A stretch of 56,247 nt of DNA, from assembly GCA_018402015.1 (NCBI GenBank), contig JAGYJL010000010.1, positions 1 to 56,247 on the forward strand, read 5' to 3'. Each line of letters begins with the position of its first letter. Position 1 is the first letter of the stretch. The notes beneath the pieces are model-generated. The model worked only from the letters and a program-made list of their open reading frames with translations. It was not told the origin of the DNA and did not search any database. The translations under genes and the position numbers were made by a program. The stretch is from Flavobacteriales bacterium (GTDB lineage: Bacteria; Bacteroidota; Bacteroidia; UBA10329). This document shows, piece after piece, positions 44,317 through 55,559 of the stretch.

Positions 44317-45492
44317 TTACGCAGTTTTAACGTTTAACCTTTTCAATCTCTTCTTGATGTTGCCTTCAACCACATAATGGTCGATAAGCGGTGCCATTAC
44401 GTTCATGAACAGAATGGCCAACATGATTCCTTCTGGATATGCAGGATTGAACACCCGTATCATGATTGCGAGAAAGCCGATTAAAAAACCATAGATCCAT
44501 TTTCCTGTATTCGTTTGAGCTGCGGTTACAGGATCAGTGGCCATGAATACCACTCCGAATGCGAAACCACCAACGATCATGTGCTGCCACCAATCAAACT
44601 GCATCAATCCATTTGCACCGAATGCATTGAAGATAAGTCCCATGCTTGCACCACCAAGAACGGCAGATAACATGATTCTCCAGCTTCCGATTCCTGTTAG
44701 CAATAGAATACCTGCACCGATCAGAACAGCCAACGTAGAGGTTTCTCCAACCGAACCAGGAATGAGACCAATGAACATTTCCTGAGCTGAGAATCGGAGT
44801 GTTTCCAACCCACCTTTCATACTGGCAAGATCACCAAGAATGGTGGCTCCGGAAATGGCATCGTTGGTCATTCCTTCATGAACCCAGATCTTATCACCAG
44901 ACATGAATGTTGGATACGCGAAGAATAAGAATGCTCTTGCCGTAAGAGCCACATTGAGTATGTTCATTCCAGTTCCACCAAAAACCTCCTTACCAAATAC
45001 TACAGCAAACGCTACAGCAACTGCTAGCATCCACAACGGAATATCAACTGGAACGATCAACGGAATCAGCATACCTGTTACCAAGTATCCTTCCTCTACA
45101 GAATGCCCTTTATACATGGCAAAACCGAACTCGATACCAAGACCCACTCCGTAGGAAACAACCACCAATGGCAATACTTTCAGCAGTCCAATACTGAACA
45201 TATCCATGAACGAAGCTGTGGCCAACTCGCCCAACTCGCGGTAATGTTGGTAACCTGCATTGTACATTCCAAACAGAAGACAAGGAATCATTGCCGTGAT
45301 AACCACAGACATTGTTCGCTTCAAATCAATTCCGTCTCGGATGTGTGATCCAGTGTGCGTAACCTCTTCGGGTGTGAACGCGAAGGTCTCCAACGCATCA
45401 ATAGCGGTAAGAACCTTATTGTACTTCTCAAACTTGCCTCCCTTTTCGAAAGGGTGCTTCATGTTCTGGAAGGCTGTATGCAAAAACTTCAT
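44317..45492 (-). CDS. nqrB: NQR subunit B (covalent FMN, riboflavin, quinone site)
   Basis: A 391-aa polytopic subunit and major sodium channel component. FMN attachment motif NDAISGATILGD (Thr217), MNILNVALTARAFLFFAYP and the conserved end GIMLAILFMNVMAPLIDHYV are present. The N-terminal cytoplasmic stretch, involved in quinone binding, is complete. It follows nqrA by 13 bp. Confidence 0.98.
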   Translation of the reverse strand: MKFLHTAFQNMKHPFEKGGKFEKYNKVLTAIDALETFAFTPEEVTHTGSHIRDGIDLKRTMSVVITAMIPCLLFGMYNAGYQHYRELGELATASFMDMFSIGLLKVLPLVVVSYGVGLGIEFGFAMYKGHSVEEGYLVTGMLIPLIVPVDIPLWMLAVAVAFAVVFGKEVFGGTGMNILNVALTARAFLFFAYPTFMSGDKIWVHEGMTNDAISGATILGDLASMKGGLETLRFSAQEMFIGLIPGSVGETSTLAVLIGAGILLLTGIGSWRIMLSAVLGGASMGLIFNAFGANGLMQFDWWQHMIVGGFAFGVVFMATDPVTAAQTNTGKWIYGFLIGFLAIMIRVFNPAYPEGIMLAILFMNVMAPLIDHYVVEGNIKKRLKRLNVKTA

Positions 45493-45505
45493 CGTGCCTT
45501 ATCGT

Positions 45506-46864
45506 TTAACCACATTCTTTTTCAATGAGTTCCAATCCTTCTTTTACCACCTGTTGTACAGGTGTTTTAGAAGTACAGACATACTCACACAATGCAAAAT
45601 CCTCATCATCTACTTCGTAAATACCAAGGTTTTCCATCAACTCAATATCACCTATCATAATGGCTTTAACCAAGTGCTGGGGATAGATATCCATTGGGAA
45701 TACACTTTCATATTCTCCCGTAACTACCAATGCACGTTTCTCCCCATTCGTGTTGGTATCAAGGTCGTATTTCTTGCTTGGCATTAACCAGGAGAAATAA
45801 CTTCTAGATGCAGAGAACTTTCCGAGACCAGGTCCTGCCCATCCTTCCGTAATGAAGAATTTAGCATGGTTTCCTTCTTCAAGCAACGTTACCTCCTTAT
45901 CAAAGAAACCCAAGTTGCCATCTGCTCCAACATTTTTCCCTGTTAGCACGTTTCCGCTGACAAATCGGGTGTTATTGCTTTTAGCATCTGCAACAAACGA
46001 CTTAAGCGCTGCGCCTTGTATGGTTCTGAAGTATTTTGGCTGATTAGCCGCTGGACCAACTACTGCCACAACTCGAGATGCATCGTATTTTCCTGTAAGG
46101 AATGCGCTACCGATCAATGCCACATCCTGTGCGGCAACGGTAAACACAACCTCACCTTTATTCAACGGCTTAATGTGATGGATCTGAATACCAACGTTTC
46201 CTGATGGATGCGGACCACTGAACCAGTTCACCTGAACTCCTTTAGCACTTTTAAGAACATCAGAAGTACTCAGGTTTCTATGAAGATTCAAATGCACCTT
46301 ACCGTCTGTAAGTTGCTTCAAAACCTCCAATCCAGCTTGGAATTCTTTATCCTTTCCGTGAAGCACAAAATCTACATCAGCCGCCAGCGGTGCACTATCA
46401 AAGCCAGAAACGTAGATCGCCATGGGCTCATCTGTAGTTCTTGCAACCGTGGCATAAGGTCTTCGCTTGATAAATGGCCACAGGCACTGATCTAACAAGC
46501 GTTGCTTAACCGCATCCCGACTCATAGTGCTCGGATCGGCAGCAGCAAACTCGGCATAGCGTGTTTCCTTGTCGGCCAAGATCTTTATACCTAAGATCTT
46601 TCTCTTGGCTCCGCGGATAACCTCTACAACCTCACCACTTACCGGAGATCCAACTTTCACGTCCGTATATTCCTTATTGTAGAACAGTGGAGAACCGGCC
46701 AAAACCTCTTCTCCCTCTTTTACAAGAAGCTTCGGAGTGAAATTCTTGAAATCGGTAGGTTTAACTAAGAAAGTGTCGGATCTTTCTGCGTTGCCGAACA
46801 CTTTATCGGCCTCCCCCTTAAGCGGAATGTTCAGGCCTTTATTGATCTTGATGTCTTTTGACAT
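45506..46864 (-). CDS. nqrA: NQR subunit A
   Basis: A 452-aa peripheral cytoplasmic subunit, first gene of nqrABCDEF. Marks are INKGLNIPLKGEA, LVKEGEEVLAGSPLFYNKE (biotinyl-like), SGFDSAPLAAD and the C-terminal FALCEYVCTSKTPVQQVV. It helps form the ubiquinone/menaquinone site. Bacteroidota use this pump to make a sodium gradient. Confidence 0.97.
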   Translation of the reverse strand: MSKDIKINKGLNIPLKGEADKVFGNAERSDTFLVKPTDFKNFTPKLLVKEGEEVLAGSPLFYNKEYTDVKVGSPVSGEVVEVIRGAKRKILGIKILADKETRYAEFAAADPSTMSRDAVKQRLLDQCLWPFIKRRPYATVARTTDEPMAIYVSGFDSAPLAADVDFVLHGKDKEFQAGLEVLKQLTDGKVHLNLHRNLSTSDVLKSAKGVQVNWFSGPHPSGNVGIQIHHIKPLNKGEVVFTVAAQDVALIGSAFLTGKYDASRVVAVVGPAANQPKYFRTIQGAALKSFVADAKSNNTRFVSGNVLTGKNVGADGNLGFFDKEVTLLEEGNHAKFFITEGWAGPGLGKFSASRSYFSWLMPSKKYDLDTNTNGEKRALVVTGEYESVFPMDIYPQHLVKAIMIGDIELMENLGIYEVDDEDFALCEYVCTSKTPVQQVVKEGLELIEKECG

Positions 46865-46898
46865 GTTTCGTTCGGATTATTCGTCCTTAAAATCGCGG

Positions 46899-46906
46899 CA
46901 AATTTA
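46899..46906 (-). promoter_or_regulatory. Candidate -7 promoter element for the nqr operon
   Basis: Minus-strand TAAATTTG matches TAnnTTTG 35 bp before the nqrA ATG (46864). No clear -33 TTG is found at the usual distance. Confidence 0.45.
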
Positions 46907-47029
46907 AGAGAAACGCTATTGCATGTTCATTAGAATAGGACAGTAATACAATTTAGAATGATTCTAAATAACAAACAGATAGCTAGGTGAAATACAACAC
47001 AAATTGGATCATTCAATTTGGAATAACTA

Positions 47030-47057
47030 TTGTCTGAGAACGTTACACGTATCTTTG
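47030..47057 (+). promoter_or_regulatory. Bacteroidota-type promoter for the DUF5103 gene
   Basis: TATCTTTG at 47050-47057 fits TAnnTTTG, with a TTG at 47030-47032, 17 bp upstream. The ATG at 47067 is only 9 bp after the -7 box, so the transcript would have almost no leader. Confidence 0.55.
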
Positions 47058-47066
47058 CCTTCCACT

Positions 47067-48368
47067 ATGCGCATTAATCTCACGTTTTACCTTTTCTGGC
47101 TTTTCACCCTTCCACTAATCTCGTTTGCGCAGAACGAAGATTACTTTGATGGCGACTACCTGCGCTACGAAGACCGAACGTACCAGAGAAGCATAAAAAC
47201 GGTAGAGTTCCACATCCGCAATGTTCCGTTAAGCCTACCTGTTATTAAACTTGGTGCTGGAGAGCAACTGCAGCTGCAGTTCGATGATCTGGATGCAGAG
47301 TTTCAGGACTACACCTACACCGTTATTCACTGCGACAGAAACTGGGAGAAATCCAACATTCCTCAACAGGAATACATCGATGGTTTTCTGGAAGAGAATA
47401 TCATGCAGTACGATTTCTCGTTTAATACTGTCCAGAAATACATTCATTATTCCTTCGCATTCCCCAACCAGAATTTCCGAATAAAACTATCGGGCAATTA
47501 TATTCTTCTTGTTTACAAAAACTTCGATCGCGAGCAGCCAATAATTACCCGCAGGTTCAGAGTGTACGAGGACCTCGTGCGAATTGAAGCCCGCGTGCGT
47601 ATACCTATGATAATCAATCAACGAAGAACACATCAGCAAGTTGATGTTGAGATCAATCACCCAGATTATGAAATACGCAACCCATTTGCGGACGTGGCTG
47701 TCCATATCCAACAGAATTACCGTTGGGACAATATGAAAACCGACATGAAACCCATGTTCATCAAGGATAGACAGCTGATATACAACAATATGGGAGATGT
47801 GATCTTTGAGGGAAGTAACGAATACCGATGGATAGACACCCGTAGTTTGCGTTATCAGCCAGAGAACGTAACCAACATTTGGTACGACCCAGACTCAATG
47901 AAAAACCATGTTTTTCTATTGCCCGATAAACAACTGAGCAAAGATCATTACAGACGGGAGCCAGATATTAATGGAGCGTTCAGCATCGATGTTCGCGAGG
48001 GCAACGACCCCACCCGCGATGCAGATTACGCATACATTCACATGCAATTGCGCATGTACGATCCCATTATGGATGGCGGTATTTACCTCTATGGAGGACT
48101 TACTGAGTGGCAGGTGAGGCCAGAGAATCGACTGGAATACAACTACCGAGATAGAATGTACGAGGGCGAAATTTATCTGAAGCAAGGCTACTATAATTAC
48201 CAGTACATCTACGTGCCCGATGGACAGACCGAAGGACAGACCGAACTTACAGAAGGGTCGTTCTTTGATGCCCGCCAGATCTATACCTTCTATGTATACC
48301 ATCAGCAGATGGGTTCGCGCTACGATAGACTTATCGGCCACAGCATTATATCTTCTCAGAACTGGTAG
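47067..48368 (+). CDS. DUF5103 domain-containing secreted protein
   Basis: ATG 47067 gives a signal peptide (MRINLTFYLFWLFTLPLISF then AQ) and a 433-aa product. Family phrases are LQLQFDDLDAEFQDYTYTVI, HCDRNWEKSNIPQQEYIDGF, NYILLVYKNFDREQPIITRR and TEWQVRPENRLEYNYRDRMYEGEI. DUF5103 proteins are nearly confined to Bacteroidota, look like tandem beta-sandwich domains and have no established role. It may sit at the outer membrane. The longer frame from 47004 overlaps the promoter. Confidence 0.87.
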   Translation: MRINLTFYLFWLFTLPLISFAQNEDYFDGDYLRYEDRTYQRSIKTVEFHIRNVPLSLPVIKLGAGEQLQLQFDDLDAEFQDYTYTVIHCDRNWEKSNIPQQEYIDGFLEENIMQYDFSFNTVQKYIHYSFAFPNQNFRIKLSGNYILLVYKNFDREQPIITRRFRVYEDLVRIEARVRIPMIINQRRTHQQVDVEINHPDYEIRNPFADVAVHIQQNYRWDNMKTDMKPMFIKDRQLIYNNMGDVIFEGSNEYRWIDTRSLRYQPENVTNIWYDPDSMKNHVFLLPDKQLSKDHYRREPDINGAFSIDVREGNDPTRDADYAYIHMQLRMYDPIMDGGIYLYGGLTEWQVRPENRLEYNYRDRMYEGEIYLKQGYYNYQYIYVPDGQTEGQTELTEGSFFDARQIYTFYVYHQQMGSRYDRLIGHSIISSQNW

Positions 48369-48462
48369 AACAGTAATTAATGAGAAAATCCTGTATGCAA
48401 ATTTGACCGATTTGGGCAACGCATGTTAGAAATGATCGTTTATTTGTAACAGCGAAAGCGTT

Positions 48463-48846
48463 ATGAATAAGGTTTCAAACGGCATAAAGATCAGTACTCG
48501 GGTCAAGTTCAAGGTTGAATACTCTGAACCTGATAAGAACTACTTTGTGTTCTTTTACCGCATAACCATAGAGAACTTCAACGACTTTGAGGTTCAGTTG
48601 CTCCGCAGACATTGGGATATTTTCGATAGCAACGGAATTAAAACCGTAGTTGAAGGCGAGGGTGTTGTTGGAGAAAAACCAGTTTTGGCCCCTGGCGAGT
48701 TATTTTCTTATGAAAGTGCGTGCAATCTGGAATCTGGCATGGGGCGAATGGCCGGTCATTACGAATTCATGCGTACTGAAAGCGGAGACCTTTTCCAATC
48801 AGAGATTCCGGAATTCGTTCTGGAGGTTCCTTATATGCTTAATTAG
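48463..48846 (+). CDS. apaG: ApaG protein
   Basis: A 127-aa single fibronectin-like domain with the ApaG signature: FFYRITIENFNDFEVQLLRR, HWDIFDSNGIKTVVEGEGVV, GEKPVLAPGELFSYESAC and MAGHYEF. It is linked genetically to divalent metal and Ap4A phenotypes in enterobacteria; the biochemical activity is unclear. Cytoplasmic. It converges with the MltF-like gene 3 bp away. Confidence 0.95.
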   Translation: MNKVSNGIKISTRVKFKVEYSEPDKNYFVFFYRITIENFNDFEVQLLRRHWDIFDSNGIKTVVEGEGVVGEKPVLAPGELFSYESACNLESGMGRMAGHYEFMRTESGDLFQSEIPEFVLEVPYMLN

Positions 48847-48849
48847 ACC

Positions 48850-50337
48850 TTAAGAAGCTTTTATAAACTGACTGTAGTAATTGTAGCGTGCCGTTATCTC
48901 AGTAACGTAAGCATGAGGTTCTTCTCCCCTGCAATACCCGTAGCGTACCACATCATCATTATAGAATTCCGGGGTAGATTTTTTCAAGATGAACTCTTCT
49001 ACATTGTCATCCCAAACATTCGGATTCTTTCCGTATTTCATGGCAAGCCTTCGAGCATCAGAAACATGTCCTGGGCCAGCATTGTAAGATGCTAGCACAA
49101 ACTTAACCCGCTCATTATCAGGAATATCCTCCCAGAATTTAGTAAGATACTTGATGTAAGCTACTCCAGCCTGAATGTTCAGTTCGGGCTTTTCAATACT
49201 GCAATAACCCATCTGCTCTGCAGTAGTTGGCAAAACCTGCATAAGTCCAACTGCCCCAGCCCAAGAACGCGTAGATGGTTTGAACTTCGATTCCTGATAG
49301 ATCTGGGCAGCCAATAACCTCCAATCCCAACCAATGGAATCCGCGTACTGCTTTATGATCTCATCATACGGAGATATCTTCCCGCCAGCTTTGGAGAAAA
49401 ACTCACTTTTTACACGGGCCGTGTTCGCCCTTCTGCTCTTGAAATACTTGTTGTAGATCACGTTGTATCGTTCCGAGCCACGCGCTTCGGCCACCCATTT
49501 GCTCACCTCATCTCTTAGCTCAGGCGAATTCTTCCGTACAGCCCAAGCTATCCGTTGCAGTAAACTTATATCCACACTGATATCCAAGTTTGGGTAATAC
49601 ATGCTGTTGAGCAGGGCAATATTGTGGTCGGCAACGGTGTAGTCTATCTTCCCTTCTGCAACGTCTCTGATTATGTCTTCTGTGTTTCGGTTAGGCGGTT
49701 CGTAAACAATAGAAAACCTTCCGCCTAATTCCTTTTCCAAATGCATGAGCCGCTCTACGTAACTCGTATTCTTACGCACATAGATCACTTCACCTTTCAG
49801 GTCAACCAGATCAACCGGGCTATCCACCAGCTTGTCTTGAATGTCTGCCGCACGCATCTTTTGCCAATTCTCCGGCTTTCGTTGCACTAGAACCTGCCTG
49901 GTTGTTGCATGATGCTCTGTAAAAGCCAAATACTTTTTCCGCTCAGTAGTGATGGTGAGGTTATGCGCCACAATATCGCCCTCGCCTCTATTCAGCATAT
50001 TGATCAGCTCATCCATATCGGAAGCGATCTTCACCTCCAATTCCAACTCAAGGTATTCTGCAAGCCACTGCAACAGTTCATATTCAAATCCCATCAACTC
50101 GCCTCTATACAAGAAGAAACTGGTTGAGCTATAGCTGGTTATTGCAACAAGTTTTCCCGATTCCTGAATATCCTCCAGATCCCGGTATACCAGACTTTCC
50201 TTGAGAATATCTTGCGATTCTGTGTCGCTATCCTCTTCGTTCAGATCAATTACTTGGGTACACGCAACCACAGCCACTACAAACACAGCAAAAAGTGTAG
50301 TATGCTTCAGACGATCGGTATGACGGTTAGGTCCCAC
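48850..50337 (-). CDS. mltF: MltF-like lytic transglycosylase lipoprotein
   Basis: A 495-aa protein with lipoprotein signal (AVFVVAVVACTQ, Cys26), periplasmic solute-binding (SBP_bac_3) domain about 60-300 (ITSYSSTSFFLYRGELMGFEYELLQ in two parts) and a C-terminal SLT domain about 325-470 with catalytic Glu349 in AAQIYQESKF, then GLMQVLPTTAEQMG and LASYNAGPGHV. It cleaves the MurNAc-GlcNAc bond in peptidoglycan to give anhydro-muropeptides; the SBP part is regulatory by analogy to E. coli MltF. GTG at 50337 is used as start. Confidence 0.93.
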   Translation of the reverse strand: MGPNRHTDRLKHTTLFAVFVVAVVACTQVIDLNEEDSDTESQDILKESLVYRDLEDIQESGKLVAITSYSSTSFFLYRGELMGFEYELLQWLAEYLELELEVKIASDMDELINMLNRGEGDIVAHNLTITTERKKYLAFTEHHATTRQVLVQRKPENWQKMRAADIQDKLVDSPVDLVDLKGEVIYVRKNTSYVERLMHLEKELGGRFSIVYEPPNRNTEDIIRDVAEGKIDYTVADHNIALLNSMYYPNLDISVDISLLQRIAWAVRKNSPELRDEVSKWVAEARGSERYNVIYNKYFKSRRANTARVKSEFFSKAGGKISPYDEIIKQYADSIGWDWRLLAAQIYQESKFKPSTRSWAGAVGLMQVLPTTAEQMGYCSIEKPELNIQAGVAYIKYLTKFWEDIPDNERVKFVLASYNAGPGHVSDARRLAMKYGKNPNVWDDNVEEFILKKSTPEFYNDDVVRYGYCRGEEPHAYVTEITARYNYYSQFIKAS

Positions 50338-50461
50338 AGAGTAAGAAGTTACTTATGAAACTCCTAACAAGCGCTTAAGGTTTGAACAAACCGACCAACG
50401 ACTTTAAAACTCGGACTAAAAGCAAGCACTATCTTCGCGCCACGGATCAAAATTTAAAAAC

Positions 50462-52078
50462 ATGTCAAACGCATTCTATAACGTACCAAAAGCCACCAAC
50501 GAACCTGTATTGAACTACGCTCCGGGAAGCAAGGAAAAAGCAGAGGTCAAGAAAGTACTCGAAGAACTTCGAAGTAAGGAAATAGATGCCCCAATGTACA
50601 TTGGTGGTAAGGAGGTACGCACCGATGTAAAGGTGAGAATGGCTCCGCCTCACGATCATCAGCATACACTAGGCTACTTTAACAGAGGTAGCGAGGAACA
50701 CGTAAAACAAGCAATTGATGCGGCTATGGCTGCAAAAGATAAATGGGCAAGCATGAGTTGGGAACACCGCGCTTCCATCTTCCTAAAAGCTGCCGACCTT
50801 CTTGCTGGCCCTTACAGAGCCAAGATGAATGCAGCCACCATGCTGGCGCAGAGCAAAAACATATTCCAAGCAGAGATAGATGCGGTTTGCGAGTATGCTG
50901 ATTTTCTCCGTTTCAACGTAGAGTTCATGACAGAGATCTACAAGCAACAACCGCCTTATTCTCCTGCTCCAACTTGGAACAGAGTTGAACAGCGACCACT
51001 CGAAGGATTCATTTTTGCATTGACCCCGTTCAACTTCACTTCCATTGCAGGAAACCTTCCGGGCGCTCCGGCCTTGATGGGGAACACGGTGGTTTGGAAA
51101 CCTGCTGACACGCAGATCTATTCTGCTCAAGTTATTATGGAGATCTTTAAGGAAGCTGGCTTACCTGATGGTGTTATCAACCTCGTTTACGTTAGCGGGC
51201 CAGTTGCAGGCGATGTCATTTTCAATCACCCCGATTTCGGAGAATTCATTTTACAGGGTCGACAGGAGTTTTTAAAACATTTGGAGGACCATTGGAGAGA
51301 ATATTCATAAATACAAAAGCTACCACGAATTGTAGGCGAAACAGGCGGAAAGAGTTTCATCGTTGCGCATCCATCTTCTAAGGCAAAAAAGTAGCAACCG
51401 CCATTGTGCGCGGGCGTTTGAGTTCCAAGGACAGAAATGCTCTGCTGCTTCAGGGTTTACGTTCCGAGTAATCTTTGGAATGAGATTGAAGGTTACGTAA
51501 TTGAAGACCTTAAATCCTTCAAAATGGGAGTGGCGAAGACTTCACTAATTTCATCAACGCAGTTATTGACGAAAGCATTTGATAAGATGGCTGCCTACAT
51601 CGATCGAGGCCAAGAAAGACGGCCAGAAGATGCGTTGCTGGTGGCAATTACGACAAGACCAATGGTTATTTCATTGAGCCGACCATTATTTTGGCCGATC
51701 GACCTGATTATACCACTATGTGCGAAGAGATCTTCCGGACCAGTTCTTACCATTTACGTATTTGACGAGAACAAATGGGATGAAACGCTGGATCTTGTGG
51801 ATAAGACATCTCCTTACGCCTTAACCGGAGCGATTTTCTCTCAAGACCGTTACGTGATTGAAAGCGCCATGAAAAAGCTTCAGAACTGTGCTGGAAACTT
51901 CTACATCAACGATAAACCAACAGGTGCTGTGGTAGGACAACAACCATTTGGTGGGCTAGAGGTTCTGGAACAAACGATAAAGCAGGATCGATGATCGACC
52001 TGCTGCGTTGGGTGTCTCAGAACCATCAAAATTTTATTTCACCAACGGATTACCGCTATCCGTTCTTATGCGAGCTAA
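50462..52078 (+). CDS. pruA: 1-pyrroline-5-carboxylate dehydrogenase, frameshifted in its second half
   Basis: The first 260 residues are intact (MSNAFYNVPKATNEPVLNYA ... GFIFALTPFNFTSIAGNLP, GNTVVWKPAD). From about 51245 the frame breaks repeatedly, but all expected parts are readable: RIVGETGGKSFIVAHPSS, FEFQGQKCSAAS (nucleophile Cys codon at 51438-51440), VYVPSNLWNE, VIEDLKSFKMG, FGPVLTIYVFDENKWDETL, NFYINDKPTGAVVGQQPFGG and the terminal NFISPTDYRYPFL. A full protein would be about 540 aa, normal for the family. It oxidises P5C/glutamate semialdehyde to glutamate with NAD+ in proline breakdown. A TATCTTCG element (50430-50437) may be the -7 box. The breaks look like sequence errors. Confidence 0.9.
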
Positions 52079-52124
52079 ACACGCTCTTCATCCATAAACT
52101 TGTGCGAAACGTTGACCTTGTCGG

Positions 52125-54254
52125 TCACCGTTTTCTATTCAAGTTCTCCAAAATCTCTTGTGCTGCTGTGGCAATAACTGTTCCCGGACCAAAAACAAAG
52201 GCAACGCCATTCTCGAACAGAAAATCGTAATCCTGATGCGGGATAACGCCACCCGCAACCACCATAATATCTTCTCTTCCGAAATTTTTCCAGTTCTTGA
52301 ATTACAGCAGGAACAAGTGTCTTATGTCCGCCAGCAAGCGAACTAACACCAACGATGTGAACGTCATTTTCCACTGCTTGTTTTGCCACTTCCTTTGGGG
52401 TTTGGAACAATGGCCCAATATCAACATCAAAGCCAATATCGGCAAATGAGGTTGCAATAACCTTCGCTCCCACGGTCGTGGCCATCCTGTCCCATTTTAG
52501 CCACGAGGATACGCGGACGTCTTCCTCCTTCTCCGCAAATGCATCGGCCGCTTTCTGGGCAGCAATAAAATCTTCGTTTTTCTCACTTCGCTAGAATATA
52601 CACCTGAAATGGAGCGCGTTACTGCTTTGTAACGACCAAATTCTTCTTCCAACGCATCGGAAATTTCTCCCAAAGTTGCGCGTTTACGTGCCGCGTCAAC
52701 CATAAGGCAAGTAGGTTTCCTTTACCAGATCTTGCACAAGCTGTAATGACCGTTAGCGCAGCTTTAACCTCTGCTTGATTACGTTTTGCCTTTATATCTG
52801 CCAATCGTTTCAATTGTCCTTCTCGCTTTAGCTACGTTATCCACTTCGCGGATATCCATCTGTTCTTCTTCGTCCAACTCATAGCGATTCACACCAGCAA
52901 TAACCTCCTCTCCACTATCGATGCGAGCTTGCTTACGAGCAGCAACCTCCTCAATTCGCATTTTCGGAAGTCCCGTTTCAATGGCCTTGGCCATGCCGCC
53001 CAATTCCTCCACTTCCTCTATTAGCTTCCATGCTTTTTCGCAGAGTTCGTTGGTCAGTTTCTCCACATAATAAGAACCGCCCCATGCATCTACACTCTTA
53101 CAGATGTCTGTTTCATTCTGAATGAAAAGCTGCGTATTACGTGCAATTCGTGCTGAATAATCCGTTGGCAATGCAATGGCTTCATCCAACGAATTGGTAT
53201 GTAGAGATTGTGTTCCACCAAACACGGCCGCCATGGCTTCCATGTTGGTTCGCATTACATTATTGTATGGATCCTGCTCCGTCAAACTCCAGCCAGATGT
53301 TTGGCAATGCGTTCTTAGAGCCATGCTCTTTTCCAATTTCGGGTTGAACTGTTTTACCAACTTGGCCCAAAGCATTCTACCAGCGCGCATCTTGGCAATT
53401 TCCATAAAGAAGTTCATGCCAATACCCCAAAAGAAACTGATCCGAGGGGCAAAATCGTCAATATTCAAACCTGCTTTCAAGCCTGTTCGGATGTATTCCA
53501 AACCGTCAGCAAGCGTATAGGCCAATTCAATGTCGGCCGTGGCGCCCGCCTCATGCATGTGGTAGCCCGAAACACTGATGCTATTGAATTTCGGCATGTT
53601 CTCGGCCGAGTACTGAAAGATATCTCCCACAATTCGCATGCTTGGCAATGGCGGATAGATGTACGTGTTGCGCACCATGAATTCCTTGAGAATATCATTC
53701 TGGATGGTCCCTGATAATTGATCTGGAGTAACACCCTGTTCTTCTGCGGCAACTATGTAGAACGCCATAATTGGAAGCACTGCTCCATTCATGGTCATGG
53801 AAACAGACATCTGATCCAACGGAATTTCATCGAAGAGAATCTTCATATCTTCCACCGTATCGATGGCTACGCCAGCCTTACCCACGTCTCCTACCACTTT
53901 CTCGTGGTCAGAATCGTAACCGCGGTGAGTAGCAAGATCGAATGCAACGGAAAGTCCTTTCTGTCCTGCGGCAAGATTCTTTCGGTAGAATGCGTTGCTT
54001 TCTTCGGCTGTAGAGAATCCTGCATACTGACGGATGGTCCACGGACGGCTAACATACATGGAACCGTAAGGCCCGCGCAAGAAAGGAGACAATCCAGAAA
54101 CGAAATCGATATGCTCCATATCTTCGATCTCAACCGGGTAATTATCTGCCGTTACCGGTATTCCTTCTGGTGTTTCGAAGAATTCTCCTGCTTCGGTCGA
54201 TTCTAACTCAGATGTACGAAGATAAAATTCGGTGTCTTTAAAATCTGGTTTCAT
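52125..54254 (-). CDS. mutB: Methylmalonyl-CoA mutase large subunit, frameshifted at its C-terminus
   Basis: The open part (54254-52779) covers the TIM-barrel domain: [54 protein letters not shown] and [20 protein letters not shown]. Below about 52780 the frame hops several times, but the B12-binding domain is there: MGQDGHDRG (52487 region), [40 protein letters not shown] and the end [10 protein letters not shown] with TGA at 52125-52127. A full product of about 710 aa would be normal. With MutA it converts R-methylmalonyl-CoA to succinyl-CoA using adenosylcobalamin. Its ATG overlaps the mutA stop as ATGA. Breaks are probably sequence errors. Confidence 0.92.
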
Positions 54255-55546
54255 TCTTCCTCCACTTTATCGTTCGACTCTTCAAAAGGCGATGGGAACT
54301 TATTGGTGCCCACCAGGATACGTTCTAAACGCTCGACTTCATCGTAATACGCTTGGTCAGACTTGGCAAATTCGTCCTCCAAGAACCCATCAGCAGCGCA
54401 TGCCGAATAACCACCACGTTCTTCAACCTGCAAGAAGAAATCCCAAGCTTTCTTACCGAGTATATCCGTGAGATGTTCAACATAATAGCTTCCTGCGGAC
54501 GGGTCAATTACCTGATGCAAACGCGCTTCTTCTTTCATCAAATGTTGTGTGTTAATGGCCATCCTATCTGCCAATTCCGGTTCATCCTGACGGAATGGAT
54601 TGACCGTCAAACTATCGATTCCGCCCATCACAGCGCTCATTGCCATCGCATTTTCGCGAAGGAGATTGACAGGCGTATCCATGCTGCTTAAATGACGTTC
54701 ACCTGTCTGCGCATGTATCCATGTTTTCCAACGTTTCGATGAGGCTCCATGTTGCTGCATTACGCGCGCCCACAGAAATCGCATCAATCTGAACTTGGCA
54801 ATCTCTGGAAGAAAGGAATTTCCAATTGCCAAACTGAAGCCGATATTGTCTGAAACCTGCTCGAAGGAAATCCCATTCTTCCGCAAGCCGTTTACCAGTT
54901 CATTTCCCCAAGCTAAAGTGGTGCCCAATTGCTGCGAAATGTTGGCGCCTTTCGTATAGAATTGCTGACAATCCAAACCAATAGCTCCGAAGGCGTGGCG
55001 ATCATTCTCCGCAATGATGGCCGTGGCCAGATCTGCATTGAGGTTCTCAAACCAAAAACCACCCATCAGGTTCTCAGCTCCAAAATCATTCTTCTCGGTC
55101 CAGGCAAAGTAATCTGACTGAAAACGAAGCGCATTGTACGCGTTAGCAAACGAAACCGCAATGGCGTCTACCACTACACCGTCAAACAGCACATCAAAGT
55201 CATCACGAGCAAAATCGTGGCCGTTCAGATCAATGGTAAGTGCTGAAGCGCCCATTGAAAGTTTATGAAGTATCTCCGAGTTAGCGTCCTGCATATCCTC
55301 TACCCGAACATCGGAACAGATGAGCCAATCGTTATTCTGACCATCAAACCGAAGCGGACGAATGGTATGTCCGTACATTGGTAGTTTCTGAGTCTCTTCA
55401 CGGAAATAGGCTGGTTTTGCCTGAAAGCCATCGCTTTTGAGCCAAAGGTCAAGCTGATCGATATCGGTTCCTTTCAGTTCCTTTTCCGTTAACTTTTTCC
55501 AGTCGGCCAGTTTGGGCTTTTTGAATTCTTCGAATAGTTGTGACAT
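54251..55546 (-). CDS. mutA: Methylmalonyl-CoA mutase small subunit
   Basis: A 431-aa catalytically silent partner of MutB: TIM-barrel-like with [30 protein letters not shown]-type segment, [18 protein letters not shown] and [14 protein letters not shown]. It lacks the DxHxxG B12-binding domain, as expected for the beta chain of the heterodimer. It overlaps mutB by 4 bp and is thus coupled. Together they serve propionate, odd-chain or branched amino-acid catabolism, or run in reverse to make propionate. Confidence 0.95.
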   Translation of the reverse strand: MSQLFEEFKKPKLADWKKLTEKELKGTDIDQLDLWLKSDGFQAKPAYFREETQKLPMYGHTIRPLRFDGQNNDWLICSDVRVEDMQDANSEILHKLSMGASALTIDLNGHDFARDDFDVLFDGVVVDAIAVSFANAYNALRFQSDYFAWTEKNDFGAENLMGGFWFENLNADLATAIIAENDRHAFGAIGLDCQQFYTKGANISQQLGTTLAWGNELVNGLRKNGISFEQVSDNIGFSLAIGNSFLPEIAKFRLMRFLWARVMQQHGASSKRWKTWIHAQTGERHLSSMDTPVNLLRENAMAMSAVMGGIDSLTVNPFRQDEPELADRMAINTQHLMKEEARLHQVIDPSAGSYYVEHLTDILGKKAWDFFLQVEERGGYSACAADGFLEDEFAKSDQAYYDEVERLERILVGTNKFPSPFEESNDKVEEE

Positions 55547-55559
55547 GGTTCAAATGTAG

